DNA of 64,000 bases, from the NCBI RefSeq assembly GCF_002240355.1, contig NZ_CP016353.1, forward strand, positions 4,452,501 through 4,516,500, written 5' to 3'. The notes beneath the pieces are model-generated. The model did no database searches, was not told the origin of the DNA, and saw nothing but the letters and a program-made list of their open reading frames with translations. Numbering within the stretch: position 1 is the first letter of the stretch; each line of letters begins with the position of its first letter. Position numbers and translations under genes: made by a program. Shown one piece after another: positions 51,808-60,308 of this stretch. This DNA is from Prauserella marina (GTDB lineage: Bacteria > Actinomycetota > Actinomycetes > Mycobacteriales > Pseudonocardiaceae).

Positions 51808-53148
51808 ATGGCGGCAACGACGAAGGCCAACTCACGGAAGGCGACGGTGGCCGGGGCCATCGGCAACTTCATCGAGTGGTTCGACTACAGCATCTACGGG
51901 TTCATGGCGGTCACCATCTCGACCGTCTTCTTCCCCGGCGACGACCCGACCGCCGCGCTCCTTGCCACCTTCGGCGTTTTCGCGCTGCCGGTGATCACCC
52001 GGCCGCTCGGCGGCGTCGTGTTCGCCAGATTCGGCGACCGGATCGGGCGCAAGAAGACCCTCGCGCTGGTGCTGATCCTGATGTCGGCATCGACAGGCGC
52101 GATCGGGCTGATTCCCAGCTACGCGACCATCGGCGTGACCGCGCCGATCCTGCTGATCCTCGCGCGCATCGTGCAGGGCTTCTCGGCTGGCGGTGAGTAC
52201 GCGGGCGGGGCCGCGCTGATCGCGGAGAGCGTTCCGGCGAAACGGCGCGGGCTCATGGTCAGCCTCATGCCCTCCAGCACCGGGCTCGGGCTGCTGGCCG
52301 GTTCGCTGTTCTCCTTCGTGCTGGCCGGTGCGCTGACGGCGGACCAGCTCCAGAGCTGGGGCTGGCGGGTCGGCTTCCTGGTGGCGATTCCGCTCGGTCT
52401 CGTCGGGCTCTACATCCGCCTGCGGCTTGAGGAAACCAGCGCGTTCCAGGAACTGGCCGAATCCGACGAGCTCGCGTCCTCCCCGGTCAAGGAAACCCTG
52501 CGGACCCAGCTCGGCAACGTCGGCAAGGTCGCGGGAATCGCTCTTGGACAGACGGTCTGCTACTACGTCGTCCTCGTCTACACGCCGACCTTCCTGCGTA
52601 CCGAACTCGGCTACAGCCCGAGCGACTCGCTGATCGCGACCTCGCTTGCGATCGCCGTGTACGTGGTGACGATTCCGGTCGCCGGTCATCTCTCCGACCG
52701 CATCGGGCGCAAACCGCTGCTGTTCGCGGGTTCCGTCGCCATGCTGGTGCTGATCTTCCCGACCTTCCTGATCATGGAAGGCGCGAGTCTTCCGCTGATC
52801 GCCACCCTGCAAGTGCTCGCGGGCGGGCTCGCGCTCGGCTGCTACACGGGACCGCTCGTGTGCACCTGGGTGGAACTGTTCCCCACTCGCGTGCGCTACA
52901 CCGGGGTGTCACTGGGCTTCAACCTTTCGGTGATCGCCTCCGTTTCCTCGCCGTTCGTACTGACCTGGCTGATCTCGACGACGGGCAGCGACCTGATGCC
53001 AGCCTGGTACGTCGCGATCGCCGTCGCGATATCGCTGCTGACGCTGTTCGTGGTGCCGGAAACCGCGCCGGCGAAAGGCGGTCACGACCACATCACCCCT
53101 GCGGCGGACGACGAGGAGGCCACCACGCCAGGACGGGCCGGGTCCTAG
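51808..53148 (+). CDS. MHS-family (ProP/KgtP-like) MFS transporter
   Basis: The product is 446 aa with twelve membrane helices. The MHS opening GNFIEWFDYSIYGFMAVTIS, the loop RFGDRIGRKKTL and the repeat GHLSDRIGRKPLL are typical of metabolite:proton symporters for small carboxylates or osmolytes. It is divergent from the LysR gene and 48 bp ahead of the dimethylformamidase-like gene, so it probably brings in that pathway's substrate. The ORF begins at ATG with no strong alternative start. Confidence 0.93.
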   Translation: MAATTKANSRKATVAGAIGNFIEWFDYSIYGFMAVTISTVFFPGDDPTAALLATFGVFALPVITRPLGGVVFARFGDRIGRKKTLALVLILMSASTGAIGLIPSYATIGVTAPILLILARIVQGFSAGGEYAGGAALIAESVPAKRRGLMVSLMPSSTGLGLLAGSLFSFVLAGALTADQLQSWGWRVGFLVAIPLGLVGLYIRLRLEETSAFQELAESDELASSPVKETLRTQLGNVGKVAGIALGQTVCYYVVLVYTPTFLRTELGYSPSDSLIATSLAIAVYVVTIPVAGHLSDRIGRKPLLFAGSVAMLVLIFPTFLIMEGASLPLIATLQVLAGGLALGCYTGPLVCTWVELFPTRVRYTGVSLGFNLSVIASVSSPFVLTWLISTTGSDLMPAWYVAIAVAISLLTLFVVPETAPAKGGHDHITPAADDEEATTPGRAGS

Positions 53149-53196
53149 CGCGGACCGCACAATCGACCGAGCCGGAAACAGCCAACGGAGGACCAC

Positions 53197-54840
53197 GTGA
53201 CGACGGCCAACGGATCCCGCCCTGGAGGGGACCTCGTTCCCGAGCCCATCTCCGGACTGCCACCAGGCCCGCAGCGGGTCTGGGTCGAGATCCCAAGGGA
53301 CGACGGGTACCCGGCGGCCTGGTGCTACTCCGACCGCAGGGCCTACCGGCCTGGCGACACCGTCGAACTGTTCATCTCCTCCACCACGCCGAGAGTCGGG
53401 CTGCGGATCTTCCGCGACGGGGTGGAGGAGACCACCGTGCATCGCGCGACGCTGGACTCGGTCGGCTTCCAGCCCGTCGCGGCCGACGCCTACGAAAGCG
53501 GCTGCGACTGGACGGCCACGACGGAATTCCCGCTTCCCTCCGACCTGCGTCCCGGCCCGTACCTCGTCGAACTTCGCGACCCCTCCGCGAGCGAGCACGC
53601 CAAGCCGCTCGGGCACCATTTCTTCGTCGTCCGCGCCCCCGCTGCTCGCCCGCACGCCCTCGTGCAGGTGCTCGCGACCTGCACCTGGTCGGCCTACAAC
53701 GACTGGGGCGGCGCGAGCCACTACTTCGGCCTGCATCCAGGCACCGCGCGGGGACGATCTCCCCGGCTGTCCGCCAAGCGGCCGTGGGCGAGGGGACAGA
53801 TCTGGCTGCCCGAAGGCGCTCCGCGCATGGTCGCCTCGGCCCGGCCGAGGCGACCCCAGCCGCCTCGCTACGAATTCGCCGAATGGGCCTACCTCAACGG
53901 CTACACGAAGTACTACGCGGCGGCCGGCTGGGCGAGCTACGAACGGCACTTCTTCCGGTGGGCGGAGGCAAGCGGCTTCGACGTCGACCTGATCATCCAG
54001 GAAGACCTGCACGACGATCCCGGTTGCCTCGCCCCGTACCGGTGCGCCGTATTCGCCGGTCACGACGAATACTGGACCGCTCGAATGCGAACGCACGTCG
54101 ACGACTTCGTCGAGGCGGGCGGCAGGGTCGCCAGATTCGCGGGCAACTTCATGTGGCAGATCCGCCTCGAAGACGGCGGCGACACCCAAATCGCCTACAA
54201 GTACGACGCCGCCGAGCGCGACCCCGTCGCGGGCACCGAGGCACGGCACCTGCTCACCGGCGCGTGGGAGGACCCGGCGGTCGGCAACCCCGGAGCGACC
54301 ACCTTCGGGGTCAACGCGCTACGCGGGATGTACGCGGGTTTCGGCGCCTTCGCGCCCCGTTCTTCGCGTGGCTACACGGTTTTCCGGCCGGAGCACTGGG
54401 CGCTCGACGGAACCGGGCTCGGCTACGCCGACACACTCGGCGACGAAGCCGCCGTGTTCTCCTACGAGGTCGACGGTCTCGACTACGAGTTCCGTGAGGG
54501 ACTCCCCCACCCCACCGGAACCGACGGCGCGCCGGAAGGGCTGCGGATCATCGCCATGAACTGGTCGACGGCCGCCGAGGCAGGGCGCGACGCCGACCGG
54601 AGCTACTTCATGCTCGGCGACGGCGACGCCCGCTACCGTGCCGGTATCGCGGGCGAGGAGTACACCGGCGAGAACAAGAGCCGGTTCGCCAGGGGCGCGG
54701 GCATGATCGTCTCGTTTCCGCGCGGCGAAGGGGAAGTGTTCACGGCTGGCACATGCGAATGGGTCAACGGACTTCGCACGGACGACCCGTACATCACGAG
54801 GATCACGGACAACGTGGTGCGCGCCTACCTTGGCCGTTGA
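53197..54840 (+). CDS. N,N-dimethylformamidase large-subunit-like protein
   Basis: The product is 547 aa. The N-terminal beta domain (YRPGDTVELFISST, YLVELRDPSAS) precedes the C-terminal domain related to DMFase beta subunit (YNDWGGASHYFG, CAVFAGHDEYWTARMRTHVDDFVEAGGRVARFAGNFMWQIR in two parts, NWSTAAEAGRDADRSYFML). In DMFase this chain binds a single iron through two Tyr and a Glu. Here several Tyr and Glu are conserved in those segments, but I cannot verify the exact set. No small alpha subunit gene is visible. The substrate is unknown, probably an amide or related compound taken up by the MHS transporter. Confidence 0.75.
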   Translation: MTTANGSRPGGDLVPEPISGLPPGPQRVWVEIPRDDGYPAAWCYSDRRAYRPGDTVELFISSTTPRVGLRIFRDGVEETTVHRATLDSVGFQPVAADAYESGCDWTATTEFPLPSDLRPGPYLVELRDPSASEHAKPLGHHFFVVRAPAARPHALVQVLATCTWSAYNDWGGASHYFGLHPGTARGRSPRLSAKRPWARGQIWLPEGAPRMVASARPRRPQPPRYEFAEWAYLNGYTKYYAAAGWASYERHFFRWAEASGFDVDLIIQEDLHDDPGCLAPYRCAVFAGHDEYWTARMRTHVDDFVEAGGRVARFAGNFMWQIRLEDGGDTQIAYKYDAAERDPVAGTEARHLLTGAWEDPAVGNPGATTFGVNALRGMYAGFGAFAPRSSRGYTVFRPEHWALDGTGLGYADTLGDEAAVFSYEVDGLDYEFREGLPHPTGTDGAPEGLRIIAMNWSTAAEAGRDADRSYFMLGDGDARYRAGIAGEEYTGENKSRFARGAGMIVSFPRGEGEVFTAGTCEWVNGLRTDDPYITRITDNVVRAYLGR

Positions 54841-54867
54841 CCGGCCACAATGGACCGGGTCGCACCC

Positions 54868-54972
54868 GCGAGTCCCCCGTCCAAACACGCGAGATCCGCG
54901 CTCGTGCAGGCGAGATCCGCACTCGTGCAGGCGAGATCCGCGCTCGTGGCGTCGAGATCCACCTTCGTGCGT
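54868..54972 (+). repeat. 21-bp-period repeat array A (5 units)
   Basis: Five 21-bp units start at 54868, 54889, 54910, 54931 and 54952. Units 2 to 4 share GCGAGATCCGCGCTCGTG with few changes; the first and last are degenerate. The period is two turns of B-DNA, so a bound protein would contact the same face. Confidence 0.8.
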
Positions 54973-55103
54973 GTCGAGCGCCGCGTTGGGGCGAGTGGGT
55001 CCCTCACCGCGCTCAGGAAGGGGCCGCTCGCCCGCTGGCGGCGCTCAGCAAGCAGACAACGCGAACAAAACGACGAACCCACGACAAACTCGCGGACCGG
55101 AAC

Positions 55104-55229
55104 GCGGAACTCGACATCGCCGACGCGGATCTCGCGCGCCCGAGTGCGGAACTGGACGTCCTGAGCGCGGAACTCGACGGGCTGAACGCGGAACTCGCGC
55201 GCCCGAGTGCGGAACTCGACGGGCTGAGC
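55104..55229 (-). repeat. 21-bp-period repeat array B (6 units), inverted relative to A
   Basis: Six 21-bp units begin at 55104, 55125, 55146, 55167, 55188 and 55209, each starting GCGGAACTCG or a close variant. A partial seventh follows. Read on the minus strand the core is CGAGTTCCGC, which is the same core as array A (CGAGATCCGC). Confidence 0.8.
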
Positions 55230-55405
55230 GGGGGACTCGCGAGGCGGCCGGACCACGGCGGCCACGAGCACGGCTGCGCCGGCGGCCTACTCCGCACCGA
55301 GTACCCGGAAGTCTTCCCCCGGCGGATTCGCCGAGGCCGCCCAGCTCACACAGTGGAGGCGAGCCCACCGAACGCGCAAACCCCGCCGAACACCACGGAG
55401 CCGAG

Positions 55406-56068
55406 ATGCTGCTGATCGAGGTTTTCATCCCCCGCGACACGTTGAGCGAACGAGAACAGCGGGTGCTGGCACGGCGGCTCATCGACGGCCTGATGGTGGA
55501 GGACGACAGCCACGCCATCGAGATCATCGAGGCCCAGCGGCTGCTCACCCAGGTGCTGGTGCACGAACCCAGCACCTGGGTTCTGGGGCAACGACCGGCG
55601 ACCGCCCCCTCGAACCCGCCACGCTATCTGGTGCGCGTGACCGTTCCCGCCTCATGGCGCAAGGACGTCGCCGAGCACACCGTGCGGTTCGTCACCAGCG
55701 TCCTCGCCAGGACCGAACGAGAGGCGGGCCGCGATCCGGAGCGGATCGTCCGCGAACCGCACGCGGTGGTTCTCGTCGACGGCGTCACCGAGGGCGGCAT
55801 CGGCATTCACGGCAGGGCCATGGGAACGATGGAACTGACCGAACTGGTCTCCCGGCCCTACCGCGACCGCGCTGCCGACAGCCCCGCCCCGGAACCGGAG
55901 GACGGGACGGTGACCGACCCGATCTGTGGCATGAGCGTGACTCTCGACGACAACGCGCTGACACTGGTACACGAAGGCGTCCGCTACGGGTTCTGCCACG
56001 GCCTGTGCCGAAGGGCCTTCGCCGACGAGCACGGAGTACCCCTCGGCAGCGGCAGCAGCGACGAGTGA
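55406..56068 (+). CDS. tautomerase-like protein fused to a YHS metal-binding domain
   Basis: The product is 220 aa from the ATG at 55406 after GGAG; longer in-frame starts run through the repeat array. The N-terminal 150 residues resemble two tautomerase-superfamily halves (LIEVFIPRDTLSEREQRVLARRL, then YLVRVTVPASW), but Pro1 of classical tautomerases is replaced by Leu. From about 168 comes a YHS domain (DPICGMSV, then GVRYGFCHGLCRRAF) with three Cys suitable for copper or zinc. YHS domains are common beside copper ATPases, as here. A copper chaperone role is an inference. Confidence 0.75.
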   Translation: MLLIEVFIPRDTLSEREQRVLARRLIDGLMVEDDSHAIEIIEAQRLLTQVLVHEPSTWVLGQRPATAPSNPPRYLVRVTVPASWRKDVAEHTVRFVTSVLARTEREAGRDPERIVREPHAVVLVDGVTEGGIGIHGRAMGTMELTELVSRPYRDRAADSPAPEPEDGTVTDPICGMSVTLDDNALTLVHEGVRYGFCHGLCRRAFADEHGVPLGSGSSDE

Positions 56069-56078
56069 CACCGCCCGA

Positions 56079-56504
56079 TCACATGAGCCTGACACGGGTC
56101 GGCCGCACGCGGATCACCGAGGAGAACTCGGCGAACAGTTCCTCCGCGCTCAACCCGGCGGCTTGTAGCTCCTCCCGGTATCGCCGGACGTAACGGGCCG
56201 CCTCCTCGTCACTCACCGGCGCCGGGACGGGCACCACCTCGCCTTCCACGGTGACTACGCTGCCCTCCTCGCGATCGCGCGCGAGATCGAGGTGCAGGGA
56301 CACCTTCGGATTCGCCGCGATATTGCGGATTTTCGGGGTTTTCGGCTGGCTCAGAATCAGGAATTCCTTGCCATTCCACAGGAAACCGACCGGCGACGAT
56401 TGCGGCTGACCGTCGGCGCGCAGGGTCGTGATCCAGATTTCCTTTTCGTCGTCGAGGCGTTGTCCCGCCAGCCGTCTCGCGGGTTCGTCAAGTCCAGGAA
56501 GCAC
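56079..56504 (-). CDS. PPOX-class F420-dependent enzyme
   Basis: The product is 141 aa from a GTG at 56504, which follows GAGGAG by 6 nt; the longer ORF from 56606 adds unrelated residues. The split-barrel core (EIWITTLRADGQPQSSPVGFLWNGKEFLILSQPKTPKIRNIAANPKVSLHL in parts) matches TIGR03667-type F420-dependent flavin/deazaflavin oxidoreductases. The substrate is unknown. It converges on the YHS gene, with 10 bp between the stops, and is divergent from the copper ATPase. Confidence 0.88.
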   Translation of the reverse strand: MLPGLDEPARRLAGQRLDDEKEIWITTLRADGQPQSSPVGFLWNGKEFLILSQPKTPKIRNIAANPKVSLHLDLARDREEGSVVTVEGEVVPVPAPVSDEEAARYVRRYREELQAAGLSAEELFAEFSSVIRVRPTRVRLM

Positions 56505-56680
56505 GGTGCTCTCCTCTCCTCGGGACAGCCACGCTAGGACCTCCATCATTGTCGAGGTCAAGACTTCCCGCGAAGCCCACCACCAGACCGGCGCCATACC
56601 CCCCACCCGTTCCTAGCCGGACCCGGCCCACGGGCGCGCCCGACCACGGCGAACCGCCACGACCCTCACGCTTGCGTCGC

Positions 56681-56697
56681 ATACCCCTTAGGGGTAT
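56681..56697. promoter_or_regulatory. CsoR-type copper operator
   Basis: ATACCCC-tta-GGGGTAT is a perfect 7-bp palindrome matching the TACCCC/GGGGTA half-sites of CsoR repressors. It ends 11 bp before the ATPase ATG. A TATAAA-like -10 overlaps its right arm, so the mRNA probably begins at or near the ATG and is leaderless. No csoR gene is in the window. Confidence 0.75.
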
Positions 56698-56708
56698 AAA
56701 GTATCGCC

Positions 56709-58910
56709 ATGAGCCCGAAACACGATGCCACCGACGCCACGCGGGATTCACGAGCCCACGAGGCACGGCGTGCGGACGACGAGCGGCGCGGTCATGCTGG
56801 ATCCGACATGACTCACCAGCACGGCACACCCGACGCGACGCTGACCCAGCCGGACGCGGCCGTCACCCACTCGGAGCACACCGGCCACGACGAGCACACC
56901 GGCCACGGCGGACACGAAGGCCACGGAGACCACGTCGGCCAGTTCCGCAGGCTTTTCTGGATCATGCTCGTGCTGGCGATTCCCGTCGTGGCCTTCAACG
57001 ACATGTTCGCCATGCTCGTCGGCTACCACCTGCCGGAAACAGGCTGGATTCCGTGGGTGTCGCCCATACTGGGCACCGTCGTCTACGCGTGGGGCGGCAC
57101 GCCGTTCCTCACCGGGGCGGTCAGCGAGGTCAAAAGCCGCAAACCAGGCATGATGCTGCTGATCGGGCTGGCCATCACGGTCGCGTTCGTCGCATCGTGG
57201 GGCGCGAGCCTCGGCGTACTGCACCACGAACTGAACTTCTGGTGGGAACTCGCCCTGCTGGTCGTGATCATGCTGCTCGGCCACTGGATCGAGATGCGCT
57301 CACTGGCGAGCACGACCTCAGCGCTCGACTCGCTCGCGGCGTTGCTGCCCGACGAGGCCGAGCGGGTCGATGGCGACCGGATCGTCACGGTCTCCCCCGC
57401 CGAACTCGCTCTCGGCGACGTCGTCGTGGTGCGTCCCGGTGGTTCGGTTCCGGCCGACGGCCGGATCGTCGAGGGCACGGCCAGCATGGACGAATCGATG
57501 GTGACCGGGGAATCCAAGCCGGTCAGGAGAGGCAAGGACGACCAGGTCGTCGCCGGGACCGTCGCCACCGACTCCGGCCTGCGGGTCCAGGTCAGCGCGG
57601 TCGGCGACGACACGACGCTCGCCGGTATCCAGCGACTGGTCACCGACGCGCAGAACTCCTCGTCGCGGGCACAGCGACTGGCCGACACCGCGGCGGCGTT
57701 GCTGTTCTGGTTCGCGCTCGGCGCCGGTCTGATCACGGCGGCGGTGTGGACGTTGCTCGGCGTGCCCGACACGGCCGTGATCCGTACGATCACCGTGCTG
57801 GTCATCGCGTGCCCTCACGCGCTCGGCCTCGCGATCCCGCTCGTCGTGTCGATCGCCACCGAACGCGCGGCTCGCGGCGGCGTGCTGGTCAAGGACCGCC
57901 TCGCGCTCGAAAGCATGCGCACCGTCGACACCGTGCTGTTCGACAAGACCGGAACCCTCACGAAGGGCGAACCGACGGTCACGGCGGTCGAGCCCGCACC
58001 CGGACACCACGACGACGAGGTACTGGCACTGGCCGCGGCAGCCGAACTCGACTCGGAGCACCCGCTCGCCACGGCGATCGTCAACGCCGCCCGGCACAGG
58101 GAGCTGCGGCTCTCCGGCGCGAGCGACTTCACCTCGGAGCCGGCCGTCGGTGTCACCGCCACGGTCGAGGGCAAGCGGATCCAGATCGGCGGGCCCTACC
58201 TGCTGAACGAGCAGGGGCGCGAGGAACTTCCCGTCGCGACGGACTGGAAGGCCGAGGGAGCCACCATCCTGCACGTGCTCGCCGATGGCGAGGTCATCGG
58301 CGCGCTACGGCTCGCCGACGAGATCAGGGAGGAATCCAGGCAGGCGGTCAACGCGTTGCACGAACTCGGCGTCAGCGTCGTGATGATCACCGGGGACGCC
58401 GAGGCCGTCGCGAACTCCGTCGCGCGAGAGCTCGGCATCGACAGGGTGTTCGCCGGTGTACGACCGGAGGACAAGTCGGCGAAGGTCGCCGAACTCCAGC
58501 AGGAGGGCCGCAAGGTCGCGATGGTCGGCGACGGCGTCAACGACGCGCCCGCGCTGGCCAAGGCCGACGTGGGTATCGCGATCGGGGCGGGCACCGACGT
58601 GGCCATCGCCTCGGCGGGCGTCATCCTCGCCAGCGACGACCCTCGTTCGGTGCTGTCGGTGATCGAACTGTCGAAGGCCAGCTACCGCAAGATGAAGCAA
58701 AACCTGTGGTGGGCCGCCGGGTACAACCTCATCTCGGTCCCGCTCGCGGCGGGAGTGCTGGCGCCGGTCGGCTTCGTGCTGCCGATGTCGGTCGGTGCGG
58801 TGCTGATGTCGGTGTCCACGGTCGTCGTCGCGCTCAACGCCCAGCTGCTGCGGCGCCTCGACCTGCGGCCAGAGGTGAGCGCGGGCCGGATCACCGGCGC
58901 GGCACGCTGA
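56709..58910 (+). CDS. copB: CopB-type copper-translocating P1B-ATPase
   Basis: The product is 733 aa with a His-rich N-terminus (about 35-75, several HTGH-like units) instead of a Cys-based metal domain. The actuator motif MVTGES, the membrane C368-P-H370 motif, the phosphorylated D412 in FDKTGT, the SEHPLA nucleotide motif and GDGVNDAPA are all present. The CPH motif marks the CopB subgroup, which exports copper or silver from the cytoplasm. Control by the CsoR-type operator upstream is likely. A strong terminator follows the stop by about 10 bp. Confidence 0.95.
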   Translation: MSPKHDATDATRDSRAHEARRADDERRGHAGSDMTHQHGTPDATLTQPDAAVTHSEHTGHDEHTGHGGHEGHGDHVGQFRRLFWIMLVLAIPVVAFNDMFAMLVGYHLPETGWIPWVSPILGTVVYAWGGTPFLTGAVSEVKSRKPGMMLLIGLAITVAFVASWGASLGVLHHELNFWWELALLVVIMLLGHWIEMRSLASTTSALDSLAALLPDEAERVDGDRIVTVSPAELALGDVVVVRPGGSVPADGRIVEGTASMDESMVTGESKPVRRGKDDQVVAGTVATDSGLRVQVSAVGDDTTLAGIQRLVTDAQNSSSRAQRLADTAAALLFWFALGAGLITAAVWTLLGVPDTAVIRTITVLVIACPHALGLAIPLVVSIATERAARGGVLVKDRLALESMRTVDTVLFDKTGTLTKGEPTVTAVEPAPGHHDDEVLALAAAAELDSEHPLATAIVNAARHRELRLSGASDFTSEPAVGVTATVEGKRIQIGGPYLLNEQGREELPVATDWKAEGATILHVLADGEVIGALRLADEIREESRQAVNALHELGVSVVMITGDAEAVANSVARELGIDRVFAGVRPEDKSAKVAELQQEGRKVAMVGDGVNDAPALAKADVGIAIGAGTDVAIASAGVILASDDPRSVLSVIELSKASYRKMKQNLWWAAGYNLISVPLAAGVLAPVGFVLPMSVGAVLMSVSTVVVALNAQLLRRLDLRPEVSAGRITGAAR

Positions 58911-58919
58911 CGCTACGGA

Positions 58920-58953
58920 AAGGGGCGGTGCGGGCATACCCGCACCGCCCTTT
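58920..58953 (+). terminator. rho-independent terminator after the copper ATPase
   Basis: A 15-bp stem (one G-U pair) with core GGGCGGTGCGGG and CCCGCACCGCCC encloses the 4-nt loop CATA, followed by TTTC. It lies 9 bp downstream of the ATPase stop and is the clearest terminator in the window. Confidence 0.85.
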
Positions 58954-59074
58954 CGAGTCCCGCCGGGAATCGGTCCACACCAGATCGCGCGCTTCGGCTG
59001 GGCAGGGTTTCCGTCCGGCCGACGGGGTATTCCCCGGTGGATGTTCCGAGTGCGGCTGCTGTGGGAGGACGGCG

Positions 59075-59467
59075 ATGGATTACGGCTTCACCGTGCGATC
59101 CGTGTCCGGAGTCGAGGAGACACTGGTCCTGCTCAGGTCGGCGCTGACCGCACAGGGTTTCGAACTGGTCGGCGAAAGCGACCTGAGTACCGTGATCAGA
59201 GAGAAGGTCGGCGAGGAAATCGGGCCCTGGGTATTGGTGAACGTCTGCCATCCGGACCTCGCCTTCCAGGTGCTCGGCCTCGATCGCGGCATGGGTGTGC
59301 TCGTGACCTCCGGCATCGTGGTCCGCGCCGGCAGGGACGCCACGATGGTCGAGGCGCTCGATCCCCAGGTGGTACTCGGCCTTGCCGAGGACATGCGGCT
59401 GGACCCCATCGGCGCCGAGGCGGGAAGGCGGCTGCGGGTCGCCTTGCGACAGCTTCCCCGGCCGTGA
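59075..59467 (+). CDS. DUF302 domain protein
   Basis: The product is 130 aa from the ATG at 59075, preceded by GGGAGG. The sequence DYGFTVRSVSGVEETLVLLRSALTAQGFELV (in parts), then LVNVCHPDLAFQVLGLDRGMGVL, is the DUF302 pattern. These small proteins are often encoded near copper or metal-response genes and may bind a ligand or metal; function unproven. It follows the terminator of the copper ATPase and so has its own promoter. Confidence 0.85.
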   Translation: MDYGFTVRSVSGVEETLVLLRSALTAQGFELVGESDLSTVIREKVGEEIGPWVLVNVCHPDLAFQVLGLDRGMGVLVTSGIVVRAGRDATMVEALDPQVVLGLAEDMRLDPIGAEAGRRLRVALRQLPRP

Positions 59468-59493
59468 CCACCTTTCAGTCCACAGTGGACGGA

Positions 59494-59877
59494 TCAGGTC
59501 GAGGGGCTCCTGCTGAGGTCGACGACACAGAACGGGTTGCCATCGGGGTCGGCGAGCACCACGAAGTCGGGATTCTCCGGATAACTGTCCCACTCGATCC
59601 TCGTCGCGCCGAGCCCGAGGAGCCGCTCGACTTCCGCGGCTTGCTCTTCCGGCGAATCGACGAAAAGGTCGAGGTGAACGCGAGGGTGGGCCTCCACCGG
59701 CGACTCGCTGAGTTGCAGCCCCAGCGCCCTCGCCGAGTTGTCGGCGACGTTGAGGGTGCACCAGCCGTCACTCGCCCATTCGGTGGTAGGCGCCAAGTTC
59801 AGCGCGGCAGACCAGAACGCCACGGCGCGGGGCATGTCGACGACACCGATCACAGGAATTCCGAGCCTCAGCATCAC
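59494..59877 (-). CDS. VOC-family (glyoxalase-like) protein
   Basis: The product is 127 aa of glyoxalase/VOC fold (GVVDMPRAVAFWSAALNL; VVLADPDGNPFCVVDLS). Metal-ligand positions are weakly conserved (HLDLFVD contains a His). The substrate is unknown; families of this type include bleomycin-binding and dioxygenase-like members. It is monocistronic and convergent with the DUF302 gene. Confidence 0.85.
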   Translation of the reverse strand: MMLRLGIPVIGVVDMPRAVAFWSAALNLAPTTEWASDGWCTLNVADNSARALGLQLSESPVEAHPRVHLDLFVDSPEEQAAEVERLLGLGATRIEWDSYPENPDFVVLADPDGNPFCVVDLSRSPST

Positions 59878-59972
59878 CCCACGCTACCAAGAACTCACCG
59901 AAGGCACATCCGGCGAAAACGACAGTCCACTATGGACATGAGCAACGATCTCCGGGGATGGCGCATACTGGG

Positions 59973-60308
59973 GTGGTGAGCACCCACCACGGCGACGAAC
60001 CGGCACCCCACGTGGACCCCGCCGCGTTCGCCGCGGCGCAACGGCATGTGTTCGCGGGCAAACGGCTCAGGATCGGCCGCTCGCGGACCGTGCACGGGGT
60101 CGCGTTCCGGCCGTGGCTGGGCGGCCTCGCCCTTCCCGCGGCGACGTGCAGGCAAGGGTGGTCCGGTGTCGGGGCTTCGGGGGAGCTGGTGGCGACAACG
60201 GCACCCGTGAGCTGCCGCAAGTGCAGGCGCATGATCGGCGACGCCGACGGCGGCCAGACCGCGTTGTTCGAAACAGCCGTTAACCCCAGGTCAGTGGATC
60301 CAGCATGA
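59973..60308 (+). CDS. small hypothetical protein with CRKC cysteine motif
   Basis: The product is about 111 aa from the GTG at 59973. It contains RSRTVHGVAFRPWLGGLALP, a TCRQGWSG segment and the pair C-R-K-C near residue 87 (APVSCRKCRRM). Three Cys and a His could bind zinc. I do not recognise the family. The 3' end overlaps the convergent phosphotransferase gene by 29 bp. An ATG at 59958 would add five residues. Confidence 0.55.
   Translation: MVSTHHGDEPAPHVDPAAFAAAQRHVFAGKRLRIGRSRTVHGVAFRPWLGGLALPAATCRQGWSGVGASGELVATTAPVSCRKCRRMIGDADGGQTALFETAVNPRSVDPA

Larger units (their letters stand above)
54841..55405. other. 565-bp intergenic stretch with two 21-bp-period arrays
   Basis: No gene with a credible start and family is found here, although several frames stay open because the period is a multiple of three. 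It contains five units at 54868-54972, an imperfect palindromic centre (GAGCGCCGC at 54976-54984 pairs with GCGGCGCTC at 55038-55046), and six oppositely oriented units at 55104-55229. Confidence 0.7.

Noticed and set aside
54868-55229. 21-bp arrays as CRISPR or as a coding gene
   Set aside because: Units are contiguous without spacers; open frames exist only because the period is a multiple of three and lack a plausible start.
56549-59467. 972-codon plus-strand frame across the copper ATPase
   Set aside because: It is an out-of-frame shadow of copB; only its final 130 codons form the real DUF302 gene, which has its own start and ribosome-binding site.
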